Below the pieces are notes generated by a model. It was not told the DNA's origin, made no database searches, and saw nothing but the letters and a program-made list of their open reading frames with translations. Source: Madurella fahalii (Eukaryota > Ascomycota > Sordariomycetes > Sordariales). From it: a stretch of 64,000 bases of DNA. Made by a program: the position numbers and the translations under genes. The stretch spans positions 3,596,001 through 3,660,000 of the forward strand of contig CM056877.1 in NCBI GenBank assembly GCA_029876055.1, in the 5' to 3' direction. How positions within the stretch are numbered: position 1 is the first letter of the stretch; every line of letters starts with the position of its first letter. Below, one piece after another: positions 11,539-23,567 of this stretch.

Positions 11539-13645
11539 TTTGGCCGGGTGTAGAGGGATACGAAGACAGTAAAAGTCGCTGGGTGGGTGAGGCTTGCTTC
11601 GCGTTTACTTTTGTCCCTCTTTTTTTTTCTAATTTTTTTCGGATGACTGACGGAATGAGGGGCAAAGACTTCGAGTTGGTCGGTGCTCGTCCTCCAAGGC
11701 AAATGCCTAGGCTATATATGCTCCCGAATATGCACACAAAGTTTCCAAGGTGTATACAATGGATGCTGGTATGGACGCTGGAAACTGACGGGTACAAATA
11801 GCAAGCGAGGGGGACCACCCTGAGTCATAGGTGAGGAGGGTTCGAGGTCGATTCCCCATCCCGTCACTTAACCGCGAAACAAAAGGGCGCGAGACAACCT
11901 CCTAAGCACTTGTCGCAATTCCGCTTTGCTGCAATTCGCCCCACACCCGTACCGAAACAATCCTTTCCTCCCGAGCTTCGCTCGCCACCAAGATTCGTTC
12001 CCCGGTAAGTTTCCCGGTTTGAGGCTACTGTGAGCAGCTTTCAGAAACGCAGAGGTGCGTTAACCATGGTGGGGTTACTAAGCCCCTCCTTCTATCCCAC
12101 AGGCCAATATGCAGCCGCCTTGCCTGCCATTGGCGCCTCTCCGCAAACTTTTTCTTTTTTCTAACCCTCTTTTGGTCCTTCTGCCGATTGGAACCTGCAG
12201 CGCCGTCGAGTTGGTCGTTACTGTTAACTTTTCCCCAGTTTCCACGGCAAGACACATGATGCGGATCAGAGCCCGCCAAGGGAAATGGAGAGAGAACGGC
12301 AGGGATCGGTCAACCCCGCTGGCCGGGTAGCACACCGTTTACCCCCACCTTTCAGTGGATTTGGGAGTTCCGGGACCAAGCTGCCATGTAACAACGTGGC
12401 GCTCGATACCGAACATTGGATCACGCAAGTGGAAGCGGCCGGCATCAGCTTCGCGCACGGGGATGGGCAGGGCCAAGGAAAAGCCGCCATCCGCCACCCG
12501 CGTTTCGTTCTATTGATACTTGTTTCAACCCCCGCTCCAAGTCGTACTGCGCATGCAACGCACAAATAGTTCCTATGAGCCCACTTCAAATCTCAACTCA
12601 TGACGGCATCCGGCAGACAGCATCCGAAAAGCAACGCAAAGATGTGAGTTGAACCCATGAGGCCCGGTTGGCATATAAAAGGTACCGAACCTCCTAGATC
12701 CGTGGTAGCGTCCTCCGGAACATGACATCACCGACACACCACAGCGAACCCAAATAAACACAAGTCAGGGGCACTCCGTAGACCTGTAGGTAAAACCGGT
12801 GATCAAATCTGGCTTCCGGCCTTGGGCCTACCGGAGCATAACTATTGGCACTAGCCCGCTGCCTTCGCGATCTACCCGAGATCAGATCTTTCCCATCGTC
12901 CGCCGGGACGGGAAGTCGGCTGTCAAGGTGCAGGGCCAGCGGAGAGAATCGACGGACGGTGCAGGAAACGGACGGCGGGGCTGCATATTCAGCCGCGCGG
13001 GGAGGGGGTCGGGGCCGGGTTTTCGGCCTCACCTTTGAATGGTTTGGTGACGGTGGTGGCTGTTTCGCTATTTACCATTGCCTTGTTTTCCCTCGCCGTC
13101 TACATTGCATGTCGGACAGGATTAGTATATGATCTCTGGCTAGGAATGGAAAGAGTCGGCTGTTCCGAGTTGGCAGGGGTGAAATTCAAGTTGCGGCGTT
13201 ATTCGGGGACAACGCAGTGAGCGAAACAGGATAAACAATGTAACGTCCAAATGTAACTTCTCTCTTATACATTGCACCGTGAACAATGTATTCATAATTT
13301 CTCCCGCTGTCTGGGCCTTCCCTTGCAGTATCTTGAAGCCGGCCCCCTTTCTATGGATTTACTGTGAGTAGAATAATTAAATCCCAGCTAAGGGATATAT
13401 AAGAAACATCTCCCTTTCCTCTCTACACTTTAAACCGCTAATGTGCTTGTCAAGGTACACTGAAGAACAAAATATATCATTATAATGGACAGATAAGTAT
13501 GAATATATTCGTCGATTCGCTTCATTATCGAAGTTTCTGTCGACACGAAAAGAAGTGGCAATTGCCTTCGGGCCAACCTCATCCGGTTCGGCTCGTCTCT
13601 ATAAAGTCTCCAACGTCTTTCTCTCTCAAACAAGGGTATCAAAAA
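11539..13645. other. Intergenic: leu4 promoter and ferric reductase 3' flank
   Basis: About 2.1 kb. The leu4-proximal part has a T-rich tract (11620-11640) and the TGAGTCA site. The remainder, to the reductase stop codon, contains only short ORFs without recognisable domains. The last 400 bases (about 13240-13640) are more AT-rich, as expected for a terminator region. Confidence 0.55.
11821..11827. promoter_or_regulatory. Consensus CPC1/Gcn4 site (TGAGTCA) upstream of leu4
   Basis: A perfect TGASTCA bZIP site lies about 283 bp before the leu4 start codon. CPC1/Gcn4 activates amino-acid biosynthetic genes under starvation in fungi. The match and position are seen; binding is inferred. Confidence 0.5.
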
Positions 13646-15532
13646 TCACCACGTAAAACTCTCCTCCACAAAGTCCACCACCGTCCTCTCATCCTGCACC
13701 TTCCTTACCGCGTCCCGTACATCATCCGCCAGACCGCCCGGCCCGCAGACCGACACGCACATGGCGCCCTTCTGCTCGTAGACCTCCTTGGCCAGCAGCA
13801 TCGGGATGTTCGGCCGGCCGGGGAACATCTGCACCGTGGTCGAGTTGGAGACCACCTGGCTCGCCGCCTTGGGTCGCGTGACGAACAGCCGGATCTGCAG
13901 CACCTCCTTCCGGTGGGGCATGTGCAGGATCTGGTCCATCCACGGACGCACCCACTCGAGCACCTCGTAGTCGCGCACGATCCACACGAGCGTGATGCGC
14001 CGCGTCGCCACCGTGCCGTCCTTGTACCCCTGGAGGAGATGGCGCAGGTAGCTGATCTGGTGCGTGATGCCCGTGGCGCCTGCGAAGAGGACGACGTGCC
14101 CGTAACTGTCCATGCTGTGGTGGCCCGCGTAAGGGCCCTCGAAGGCGGCGCGCATCGAGATGGCGCGGCCCCCCTTGGTTTGTAAAGCCCGGTTGTACAG
14201 CTTGCGGGTGAAGCCGGTTTGGGCGCCGATGATAAAGGAGACGGTGGTGGCGACGGGTCGGTGGAAGCCTTTGGTATCCTTTTCACTGACCGGGAGATGC
14301 TCTTTGTGGGAGTGCTCAAACCACGCGATCGAAAACGGGTGGTTCTCCCAACAGTTGACGCCAGCGAACCGGAGGTAGGCGTGCTGGCCGGGCTTGACGT
14401 GGAGGTAACGCGGGAGGTGCATCGTCACGCGGCAGGCCTCGCCCGGCATGGGTTCCACGATGGCCTCAGTCAAGCCGCGGGCCGACCAATTGGCGTACGC
14501 CAGACGCAGCATGCGTGCTGCTCGTTCTGCGAGCCACAGGACCATGATGGCCAGGATCCAGGGAGTTTGCGGAAGACCGCCTTCCACCGTTGCCGATATG
14601 CAGTGAACCCACGTGCAGATGAAGGCGATCAACGCCAGGATGATGTGCGTGTTGAGAAACGTCTCGTAGAACGCGTGGCGCACCGGTGAGAACGCCAGCA
14701 CTAGCATGATGCCCATAGCAACCACGCCAACTGTACCAGAGGTGATGAATCGGTCGTGAAGGATCTTATGCCTCACGCCCTCCCACCCATCGTCCGCCAC
14801 CTGGACGATCGCCCAGGCGATGAAGTGGATAACGACCTCAATGACCGCAACCCGACCCATCCAACGGTGTAATAGGTTGTATGTGTCGAAGCTCACGTTG
14901 AGCAGGGCGATCAGGGGGTTGTTCCGGCCGGCGAATATGATGAGTGGCACCATGTTTACGACCGAGAGGGTTCCTGAACGGCCGCGGATCTCGGCACATA
15001 GCGCGAACCTGTTCTCGTTTCTCCAGTTGAGGACGAACATGTACGCCAAGTTGCTCGCCAAATAGCCGATAAGTAGGAGGGCATGGAACCTCGAGGGTAG
15101 AGTTCCCATGTTGACGGCGCCGGAGAGACGGATCTCGCGGTTGTGGCGCTTCTTCCAGAGGGGCGCATAGACGAGGCATTGCTTTAACCTGGGCATTCGG
15201 TGCCACTGCTTCACTTTCCAATACCCTTGTTTATCCCCAGGTAGTGACATGGCGGTGAGGAGTCGTAGTTGAGCCAGTGACAGTTGGACTATCCTGAATA
15301 CCACCATCAAGAGCCCGACGATGCCCAAGCTCCACCACAGCATGTCAGTAAACAGCATGTTGTTTGGCTGGTTGACGCCATTGAGGCCTGTGTTGTAGGG
15401 CGAAATGGTCGAGGTCGAAGTCGGCGCAGTCTGCGTCCCTGTTGCTGTTGTTACCGCATCATGAAGTCGTAATATGGCGGTTGGAATAGTGAGCGGAAGG
15501 TCAGGGCGCCTAGGCCGGTGGTAGTTGTCCAT
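13646..15532 (-). CDS. Ferric/cupric reductase transmembrane component (FRE/NOX superfamily)
   Basis: Plasma-membrane flavocytochrome that moves electrons from NADPH through FAD and two haems to extracellular Fe3+ or Cu2+ for uptake. Single uninterrupted ORF of 628 aa. The ferric_reduct core spans about residues 150-345. Its haem ligands are visible as two pairs spaced by 13 residues: His222/His236 and His296/His310. The FAD-binding motif HPFSIAWFEH is at about 398-407, the NAD-binding segment GPYAGHHSMDSYGHVVLFAG at about 466-485, and the C-terminal CGPGGLADDVRDAV closes the nucleotide-binding lobe. The aromatic terminus ESFTW is typical. An N-terminal segment of about 60 residues is Thr/Ser-rich and probably extracellular. 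A NADPH-oxidase function is less likely given the N-terminal extra membrane segments. No iron-responsive GATA site stood out upstream. Confidence 0.93.
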   Translation of the reverse strand: MDNYHRPRRPDLPLTIPTAILRLHDAVTTATGTQTAPTSTSTISPYNTGLNGVNQPNNMLFTDMLWWSLGIVGLLMVVFRIVQLSLAQLRLLTAMSLPGDKQGYWKVKQWHRMPRLKQCLVYAPLWKKRHNREIRLSGAVNMGTLPSRFHALLLIGYLASNLAYMFVLNWRNENRFALCAEIRGRSGTLSVVNMVPLIIFAGRNNPLIALLNVSFDTYNLLHRWMGRVAVIEVVIHFIAWAIVQVADDGWEGVRHKILHDRFITSGTVGVVAMGIMLVLAFSPVRHAFYETFLNTHIILALIAFICTWVHCISATVEGGLPQTPWILAIMVLWLAERAARMLRLAYANWSARGLTEAIVEPMPGEACRVTMHLPRYLHVKPGQHAYLRFAGVNCWENHPFSIAWFEHSHKEHLPVSEKDTKGFHRPVATTVSFIIGAQTGFTRKLYNRALQTKGGRAISMRAAFEGPYAGHHSMDSYGHVVLFAGATGITHQISYLRHLLQGYKDGTVATRRITLVWIVRDYEVLEWVRPWMDQILHMPHRKEVLQIRLFVTRPKAASQVVSNSTTVQMFPGRPNIPMLLAKEVYEQKGAMCVSVCGPGGLADDVRDAVRKVQDERTVVDFVEESFTW

Positions 15533-18068
15533 CGTGGACGAGGCGGGTTGAGGGAGATGAGGATGACTGTGGGCCTAACCAGCACCGCTGAGGTCGGTTT
15601 GCAAGCTAAATGCGCAATGAATGACCGAGTGAATGTGCAGGGTCTCTTCCAGTCGTAAGAACCAGTCTTTTTTTTCTAGGGTTTGGTGTAATCGTGGGTC
15701 GCGCTTGGGAAGTTTGGTTATTGACTAAGCCCGCTGAACATTCCCATTGTGAGCTGGACAATGGGCAGAGAACAATGCAATCGCGAAATATTTTCTTTGT
15801 GCCCTCCGCCAAAGAACAGATCCCGCCTAGTCCAGGGAACAAGGTCGATACCAGAGAGGTCTGTCGGATTCTAGATCGCAGCTTGCTAGAAGGTTTGCCT
15901 CATGTGCTGCTTGTCCAAACGAAGTCTGAACGAAGGAGGTCCCAAGCCGACGGATATCGTAAAAACTTCCGAGTCAAAAAAAGGGTGACAACAGTACGCC
16001 GTGACGAATGAGAGGGAAAAAAAAAAATCAACGCCTTTCGCAGAAAGACTCGCGAGCTGGCCAAGTCTCGTGCCACTGGCCAAAATGATGGTAATCGGTC
16101 GGCAATCGTCTGCTGAAACCGAGGTACACAATAACGTCAACGGCTTCTCGTAGGTAGTGTTCTCTCGATGACGGAATGGACGACCGAACGAGGGATGACA
16201 GCTCCCAACCGGCGGGAACAACAACGAGGGTTGGATTCGGGGTTCGAGTTGGAATGAGTGTGGCGGGAGTTTGGCGTCCAGTGTAAAATCTCAAAAAAGG
16301 CACGGAGCAAAATGAAGGTAGAAGAGGCAGACCCAAGGCTTAGAATTTCGGTTTTGTTTTCTCTCCACCCTCTCTTCACTCCCCTGTCGCCGCAAGAACA
16401 CTGCGGCACAGTATGAGCTGAGCCAAATCGATCACTGTAGAGAGATGAACAAACAGACCGGTCCAGACGGTCCCGACTCGAATAACAGGAAAGACGCCTG
16501 GAAGGGAAGGGATAGGCAGTTGGGTGCACTGGCCAAACAGCGACATTTAAAGAGAAAGAAGAAACGAGATCATCGTGGGCACTTCGGCTCCCTCCGGAGC
16601 ATGCCATCTCGCATTTGCCCCTGATCTTGCGAATGCACTTGGTATGACAGAACAAACATCCCTTGCGGCGCGGCGTGCCTGCGGTCAGCGATCGTCATCC
16701 AACCGGACTCGTGGGATGGGCTTCCAGCTCGCCAAGAGAGTTCTGCGAGCCCTGCACGGATGACCTTGGCCCTCTCAATTGCCTATCAAGAGAGGCCAGC
16801 GGAGCCTGATGGCATGGTCATGGCGCGGATTTTTTCAGATTCGCAGGAGAAGGGAGAAAAGCCACGTTCAGGGACTAGAATGTGGTGTCTCCTGAGCGGG
16901 CAAAATCATAGGGTGTGGGACGTTGGGTACTTTGGACGACGGATTCAGAAGCCCCTGCAGTTGGCGGGGACGCCGTTGCTGATTGGTTCAGTGTTTTAGG
17001 GCGTTTCTTGGCCCCTGCTTAGCGGTGGCTCCCGCTCGCAAGGGGAAAAGCCCAACGCAGGGCCAAGCCAGGTGCAACAGCCAAGGACCAGCCCGGCGAG
17101 CCCGGAGGCGATCTTGACCTTGGGTTCCTGCGACAACATCCACAAGAAATCGGCTGAGGACCCTCAACCCCGCCCCGCGGTGAATGACACGTATTTGCCT
17201 GTTTATCTTGACATTGGCTCTCTCACATCAATTGCCGGGCCCGTACCATACCATTGACCCTAGTAACTTACAGGTTGGGCGGAGCCTACGGTGATTAAAC
17301 TAGTGGCTAAGCGAGAACATGCATTCAGTCCAAGCAAAAGGCGAGCGGCCTAATGTCCATGATCACACACTTCCGCGCAGTTAGGAAGGTGTTGGAAAAT
17401 ACCTTCATACGGAGGTGGACATGTGCAGATAAGGCTATCTTGACCGATCCGCTCGGTCGGTCGGGAACATACCTGCTCTTATGTGGTGAATTGTCGGCCA
17501 CCGCTGGGCGAGATGATGGGACTCTTCGCAGGATCGGCGCTGCATGCACTAGCTTACTGCATGTTGTGACTAGCATCTCAACCAGCCTTAAGGAACCGGC
17601 AAACCAGTGTTGTTCTTGAAGCTGGCAAAGCTAGTTGCACCTAAATGGTTGGCGGACCAGCGGCCGGGTACCGGATAACTCGAGGCTGCTAGAAATGATT
17701 AGAACAAAAATATAACCTGAGTTGGCTGTTTAACCCAATCTCGAGCATCCAGTGTTACTGACGGAATGAGATGACATCTCTTCCATTTCGGACGACTGAT
17801 AGGGTCCAAGCGTTAGGCGATCATTGTGCTGGCAATTGACAGTGCAAACACAGTGTCAGCGTCATAATGAATACTGTGATCCCGTCATTGGTCGGAAATT
17901 TCCCTTGGAGCCGAGAGAGAGCTGCCAAGCGTTCAAGGAAGCATCATTCGCAACCGATGATCGGGAGTGCTCCAACGGGCACCGTGACAGCGAGCTCGAG
18001 GGAATTGCGCTTCTGCCCTTTACAAGCACCAATTTAGCTACCGCTTTCTTTTCTCGCTTATATCGACC
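15533..18068. other. Intergenic: divergent promoter region of ferric reductase and mic19
   Basis: About 2.5 kb between divergently transcribed genes. Short ORFs on both strands lack domains and conserved-looking composition, and short A and T homopolymers are scattered. I see no structured RNA or repeat family. It is large enough to hide a small intron-rich gene that I could not recognise. Confidence 0.5.
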
Positions 18069-18685
18069 ATGGGTTCGAGCTCGTCCAAGCCCTCGAGCCC
18101 TGCTCCTCACGTGTGGAATGGGTAGGTTCAGCCCACCCGGAAGCTCTCAGAAGCAGCCGCAAAAACTGACTCTTCCCCCAGGCCCGCTCAGATGGGGGTA
18201 TCACAGAACCTAGTCGAGGTCCTCGAGACCAGCAATGAGGTGGGACTCACATCCCTTGCGCTGCCGCCTCGGATTCAAACCGCTCCTAACAGCCTGTGTC
18301 TCAACAGACCGACGTATCCCGCCTGCAATCCCTCGAGCTTGCAATCCAAGAGCGCGTCGGCGCCGAACTGAAGCGCCTCCGTGAGCAAGAAGCCGACGCC
18401 CTGCGCGAGGCGCAACAAAAACTCTCAGCCGAGCCGCCCGCCGACCAGCAGCAACTCCCCAGCCAGCAAGCCGTGTCTAAGGCGGTCGAAGAGCTACGCA
18501 TCAAACTCGAGGAACGCAGGAGAGTGCGGGATTTGCCCGAGAGCGTCGACAAGGCGCGCAACGAGGTGGTGCGGTGCCTGCGCGAGAACGACCGGCGGCC
18601 GCTGGATTGCTGGCGCGAAGTTGAGGCGTTCAAGGAGGAGGTCAGGAGGTTGGAAAAGGGATGGGTTGATAAGGTCATTAGCTAA
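18069..18685 (+). CDS. mic19: MICOS complex subunit Mic19 (CHCH-type)
   Basis: Inner-membrane-associated subunit of the MICOS complex that shapes mitochondrial crista junctions. Exons are 18069-18121, 18182-18239 and 18308-18685, giving 162 aa. The N terminus MGSSSSKPS is a classic myristoylation-type start. It is followed by the family segment QMGVSQNLVEVLETSNETD, then a charged coiled coil (about residues 40-115) and a C-terminal CHCH-like helix pair with two cysteines spaced by ten residues (CLRENDRRPLDC). Both introns keep frame. It ends 194 bp from the convergent tyw3 stop. The start context GACCATGG is strong. Confidence 0.88.
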
Positions 18686-18878
18686 ATTTACGGAGGTCTA
18701 AAATCAGGGGATGGACGGCCATGGTTTGATGCCACTGGCTTGTTGTGCTATTACTTGGGTACCAGGGGGTTTGGACAGCCCGCGGAAGATGGAGTGGCTC
18801 TTGGGTGTTTATAGACAAGGGAAAGCCGGCAGGTGTTGGCGATCATGATAAGCAGCTGCAAAACGAGCACGTAGTGTG

Positions 18879-19933
18879 CTAGAGGACATCTGGTTGTTGT
18901 AGTATGAGGTCTACACTAGACGCATCCACGGAGCGTCTCTTTACTTTCTTGAGCTCATCTCTCCGCCGCAGGCCTTCTTGCCGCTTGCGTTCCCTCCTTG
19001 CCTCCGTATCTTCCCAGTTCTCCATTCCCTTGGAAGCCACAAACGCGGCCTCCAAAGCAGCGCTGAACCTGGCTATCCTCTTTTGGTTCTCAACAAAACG
19101 CTCATTGGCTATCTGCACGAGTGTCTTGAGATACTCTGAAGCCACAATAGACCGCCGAATCCCATCAGTCTCAACTCCAATAAGCGACTCGAACGACAGG
19201 CCCATGGAGCGCACGGCGACCATGGGCATTGCCTCCTCATCCGACTGCCGCTTGAGCAGGCTGACGGCGCCAGTCTCCCGGAAGCCTGCCTCCATCCCGG
19301 CCTGAATGACCATCTGAGCATGCTCCAGCGAGGCCGTCAGGACGTGCAGGATCTAAAAAAATGTCAATCAGCCCTGCCCTCCATTCCTTGCAGCGAAGAA
19401 CGGGAACATACCATCGGCTCGAACTTGAAATGGATCAACCTCGACGACGGCCCAACGCCCTGCTCACTCCCCTCCCCAACCGACGCTAACACCCCCGCCT
19501 CAAAACCCAGAATCGCCCCATACCCTCCATCCCCTTCCACCGGCACAGTCACCGGATCATGCGAAATGAACAACCACTCCCCACCGCCCTTCCCACCAAC
19601 CGCCGAGCCCGCCGCCACCACGCCCTGCCGACCCCCATCCCGATCCCCACCGCCCTCCCCATCTGCATCGACATCCCCTTCGGCCTCCCCCTCTCCCATC
19701 CCGTTGCTCCCCCGCCTTCTCCCCTCCAGATACACACTCACCCGCCCTGCGCAGCTGCTGGTCGTGACCAGCCCCTCGCGCGCGTTGATCCTGCCAATCA
19801 GCTCCCGGATCCCTTCATCGACAGACCCCTTGGGCGACGCGTCGATGTACTCTGCGTCGGGCACCGACAGCTGGGAGAGGATCCTTTGCTTGCGGAGGGA
19901 GAAGGTGGGTCCTGGCTGAGGGAGGGGTTTCAT
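18879..19933 (-). CDS. tyw3: tRNA wybutosine-synthesizing protein 3 (Tyw3)
   Basis: S-adenosylmethionine-dependent methyltransferase that acts on the wybutosine precursor at G37 of tRNA-Phe. Exons are 19933-19412 and 19352-18879, giving 331 aa. Family signatures are the N-terminal FSLRKQRILSQL with DAEYIDASPKGSVDEGIREL, the TSSCAGRVSVYLEG motif near residue 60, WLFISHDPV, and LIHFKFEPM joined across the intron to ILHVLTASLEHAQMVIQAG. A Gly/Asp/Glu-rich insert (about residues 72-115) separates the SSCAGR block from SHDPV and is probably a disordered loop. The C terminus is a basic coiled segment. Convergent with mic19. Confidence 0.93.
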
Positions 19934-20783
19934 TTTGGTTGTCTGACTGTTTGATCGTTACTTGAGTTTTTGGCTTGTTTTCTTTCTTTTTTTTTCTTCG
20001 ATTTTGGGTTTTTGTCTTCGAGGGGGAAAGGCGCGTCAGTGGGAAAGAGTTGGGTTGGTTGTTGGAGGGCGGACAAAGAAAGGTGGGTGGTGGTGATGAT
20101 ATAGGAAGTGCTATTTGGGATGGTCACGTGCCCGAGGCCGTAAAACTCCTCCTTTTTTTGGCCCCTGAGGGGCATAAAGATGTTGGGAGGTAGAAAGAAA
20201 AGGGATACTACGATCTTGCTTCTTTATGGCACCATAACGGGAAGTTAGTCAATTTCTTAGTGGCAATAGTTGTGGCTACCTCAAGCATATAAGGGGAGGG
20301 CGGTCTATTACAATCACAAGTTGCGGCATGGTCCCAGGCGCGACTCCCTGGTCTTGGGGATAGGGAATAACAATGTCATTCGTAGGAAGGATACATTTTT
20401 ATATATTGTTGATACAATGTATATCTTTACCCGTAGTTAGACTGAACAATTATTGAGAGCTGATCGGTTTCTCCATTATTCTTCGCCTTCCAGGTCTCAA
20501 ACAGGACCTTCAATAAATTGGTCTAAAAAAAAGAGAATAACGAGACGAGAAATAAAAGAACAACTATTTGAATCACTCTAGGAAACTCTTTCCTGCCATT
20601 ACTTGCTTAGACCATGGTCTGGGTATATATGTGATGCAAGATTCCTAGGGAGGGCTTTGCAAACAGAAAAGTGACCAGCGCTAGTAGGTATGGTGGAGGA
20701 AAAGCAGAGGAAAATGGACGGTGAATAAGGGAAGATAGAAATTTCGGCGAGAAGAGGAAGAGACGGTGGGTTATTCCAGTCCG
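19934..20783. other. Intergenic: tyw3 promoter and fasciclin gene 3' flank
   Basis: About 850 bases, relatively AT-rich from 20200 to 20600, with T- and A-runs. It contains no supported gene. The T-rich stretch 19980-20010 lies just upstream of the tyw3 start. Confidence 0.55.
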
Positions 20784-22077
20784 TCATAGATTGGCCGCCA
20801 GCACTGCAACACCTCCGGCAAGGACCAATGCCGCGGTCGGCACAGCAGCAGAGGCGCCTCCGTTGAGGGGGACAGCCGCCGGGACAAATGTCGCCGTCGG
20901 CATGATACCTGCTGTAAACGGGGAGTCAACCACCGACGAGACTCCAGCAAAAGCTGGAGCCTGCGTCGCAGCGGCCGGGTCTGGCGTTACCGTGGTATTG
21001 GAAGGGTTGAGGACGCTGGATCGATCAGCAAACAACCTCACATCATCAGGGTCTACGTCTAGCAGGCGAGACTCACTTGTCCAGGACATGAACTACGCCG
21101 TTGGTAACCAGCACATCGGCAATAAGCACTCTTGCAGAATTGACAAACAGCTGCGTACCATCCCTGCGAACAGTGATGTTCTGGCCCTGCAAAGTCGAGA
21201 GCGTCATCTGGTCGGCGCTCAGTAGGTCGGTACTAAACCGGACTTGCTGCGCCAGAACGTGATAGCCGAGTATGTTGGCGAGGTCCTGGGGTGCTATTGT
21301 CCCGAGGGCAGACCCAATAGCCTCGAACGCATCGTTGGAGGGTGCGAAGATTGTTACGTCAGTAAGCGAGTTGACCGGGTCAACCAGCCCGGCGTTGGTC
21401 AATGCCCCGGCGAGGGACGTAAGCCCGGTGTTGATGGCCGTTTGCGCAGGTGTTGCTGGGACGGTGAGAACTGTATCGATAATGTGTACGACGTTGCCGC
21501 CGTCGAACTCGACATCCTAGGAAGACAGTTTAGCTATGTTTTCTCTGGCCAGCGAATCCGACAGCCCGACGTACCGCAGTAACAACCGCCGCCGTCTGCT
21601 TATATCCTGAAAACACCCTAGCCGTATCGTTCACCATAGCAAGCATAACTCTCTGACCACCAGTAACATTGGCAAACGGCGTTGTGAGCACAGTCGCAGG
21701 AAATTTGGGCGTCGCCGAGAAGTCGCTCGATAACAACCTGCCAGCTAAGACATGGTATTGCAGTACGCCTGTTAGTGCCCTTCGATTGTTCATGAGCTCC
21801 GCCGACCTCGGATTTCTCGCCAGTAGGTTGGCAAAGGCTGTGTCTGACGGCGCCAGAATGGTGATGTTTTGGGCTGTTGATAGCATCTGCACAACATCTG
21901 GTACAAGAGTGAGGAGGGCTATCCGTGCCATTAGCACATCTCTCGTCTCCGTTTCATAAGGGTGTTCCTACTTGTCAGAGTACTCAATGTCGCGTTATTG
22001 TTTGCAAGTACAGTGGTCAAGTCTTGCGCAGAGACATAGGCCGCTAGGCTTACCGGCAGCAGGTGGAAGAGACGCAT
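20784..22077 (-). CDS. Fasciclin (FAS1) domain protein, secreted and probably GPI-anchored
   Basis: Cell-surface adhesion-type protein. Exons are 22077-21972, 21918-21575, 21516-21077 and 21015-20784, giving 373 aa. A signal peptide (MRLFHLLPVSLAAYVSAQ) is followed by two FAS1 domains. The first contains ITILAPSDTAFANLLA and VLQYHVLAGRLLSSD. The second contains VTIFAPSNDAFEAIGSALG, ILGYHVLAQQVRFSTDLL, and NGVVHVLDNVLNPSNTT spliced across the last intron. The C terminus is Ala/Thr/Pro-rich and ends in a hydrophobic tail (AALVLAGGVAVLAANL) preceded by small residues, as in GPI-signal sequences. Several N-x-T/S sequons are present. The exact ligand is unknown. Confidence 0.93.
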
Positions 22078-23567
22078 CTTGGCCGAGATAGACTGGTGTA
22101 ACTTATGTCGTCCGAATTGCGAGTAGACCGAGCAGGAAGAACTGAGGAGGAACTATCATATTGATATAGGAGTGGTCTGGAAACCCGCGACCAGGGCGAT
22201 CCGCTTTCCGCCGCAACGCTTAAGCCGGAATACTCGGATTCTAGGGCCTTTCTTTTTGCCTGGTCTGCCTCACGATGGGCTTGCTGAGGACGGCGGGTAT
22301 AGGCAGGGACAGCGCAGCGACGCCCAATGGAAAGCCGGCGGCAATAGCCGTGGGCCGCTGCAGTTATTGCGGACAGGCTAAGGCATACGCTTCATCGCAC
22401 CAACTCAAGCGGATGGCAGGACGGCGCCTCAGGACATCCGATGTGAATGTCCCTAGAAACCGGAAAGAGGAACTTTGGTTCTCCGCAGTCAAAGAATCGT
22501 GACGGGGATTGGCAAAGGAAAGCGGACAAGGCGACACGACTGGATGGGGCATGTTTAGCCTGAGCAACATGATGCGCAGAGTGTCGGAACCCTGAAGATC
22601 ATGACTGAGCGCTGTCATAGAATGTTGCGAGGTGATTAGCAACCAAATGGCAATTACAGTTCACATCTTTTTAGAAGACGTCGGTTAGCAGACGGACGAA
22701 TGGACAACTGGGCCAGCATGTTTCCATAACGACATCCGAAGTGGGAATGGAACGCCATTCTCGGTCCCGCGTCTTGAGGAGTCCACGTTGGACGGAGACG
22801 GGCCATGTTCATTTCCCGCCTCTATATCGTTCATAAAACCGCGGGCGGACACGAAGAATGGGGTTGTAGTTCCTCTGAAGGTCCACTAGTCTGAGCAGTA
22901 CGCTTTGGAGAGGTGATGTTTGTAAGCAGTCAAGAGACCGAGATCTCAACAGGGGAATCGAGAAACTCGAGGTGATCGGGCTGATTGGCTGATACTGTAA
23001 AAGAGAAGGATCCGATTGGCTTGTTGAGAATCCCGCTCGAATCCGGGGTTTGCCGATCGATAAGCTCAGAACCTTGCAGTTCTCCAGCAGCTGAAAGGGC
23101 AATTCGGTCTCGGTATCTGCAAATCTTTACCAGCAGTAGGCAATACCTAGACCGCCGACATGTTGGGATATTGTGTGATTCGCCACATCATATCTCGCAG
23201 CCTCTGCCACAATAGCATCCTCGCCAATCATGACACGAACCGACAATGGTTCCGTCTCCTGACCCCATGATGCCCCCGCATTTCGACCTCACACGTCAAG
23301 ACTGCCTCACCAACCCGATGGCTAGAGTTTCAATATATCTTCAATTGTCTACTTACTGGCCCCGGTGGCACCAATGTGCCAACCGACTGCCTAATGCAAT
23401 CTGAATGCAACGCTCCCGTTCCCACGGTCATCGACGACCATAACGCCAACACCGTGCGCCTCTAAACGCCATGAATGCCTGTGGAACGTGTATGCACATG
23501 TCCCTGATCGTCATCTTTAAAATCAATGCTAACCAACCCCATCACGCTCCATCTTTTCAGTCGGTTC
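22078..23567. other. Intergenic: fasciclin promoter and PAPS reductase 3' flank
   Basis: About 1.5 kb with no supported gene; the short ORFs carry no domain. No repeats were seen. Confidence 0.55.

Noticed and set aside
11838..11860. tRNA B-box-like GGTTCGAGGTCGATTCCC
   Set aside because: No matching A box, acceptor stem or cloverleaf could be drawn around it.
16137..16655. 172-codon minus-strand ORF between the reductase and mic19
   Set aside because: Ser/Arg/Cys-rich random-looking composition, no domain, and shadow frames of equal quality on the same stretch.
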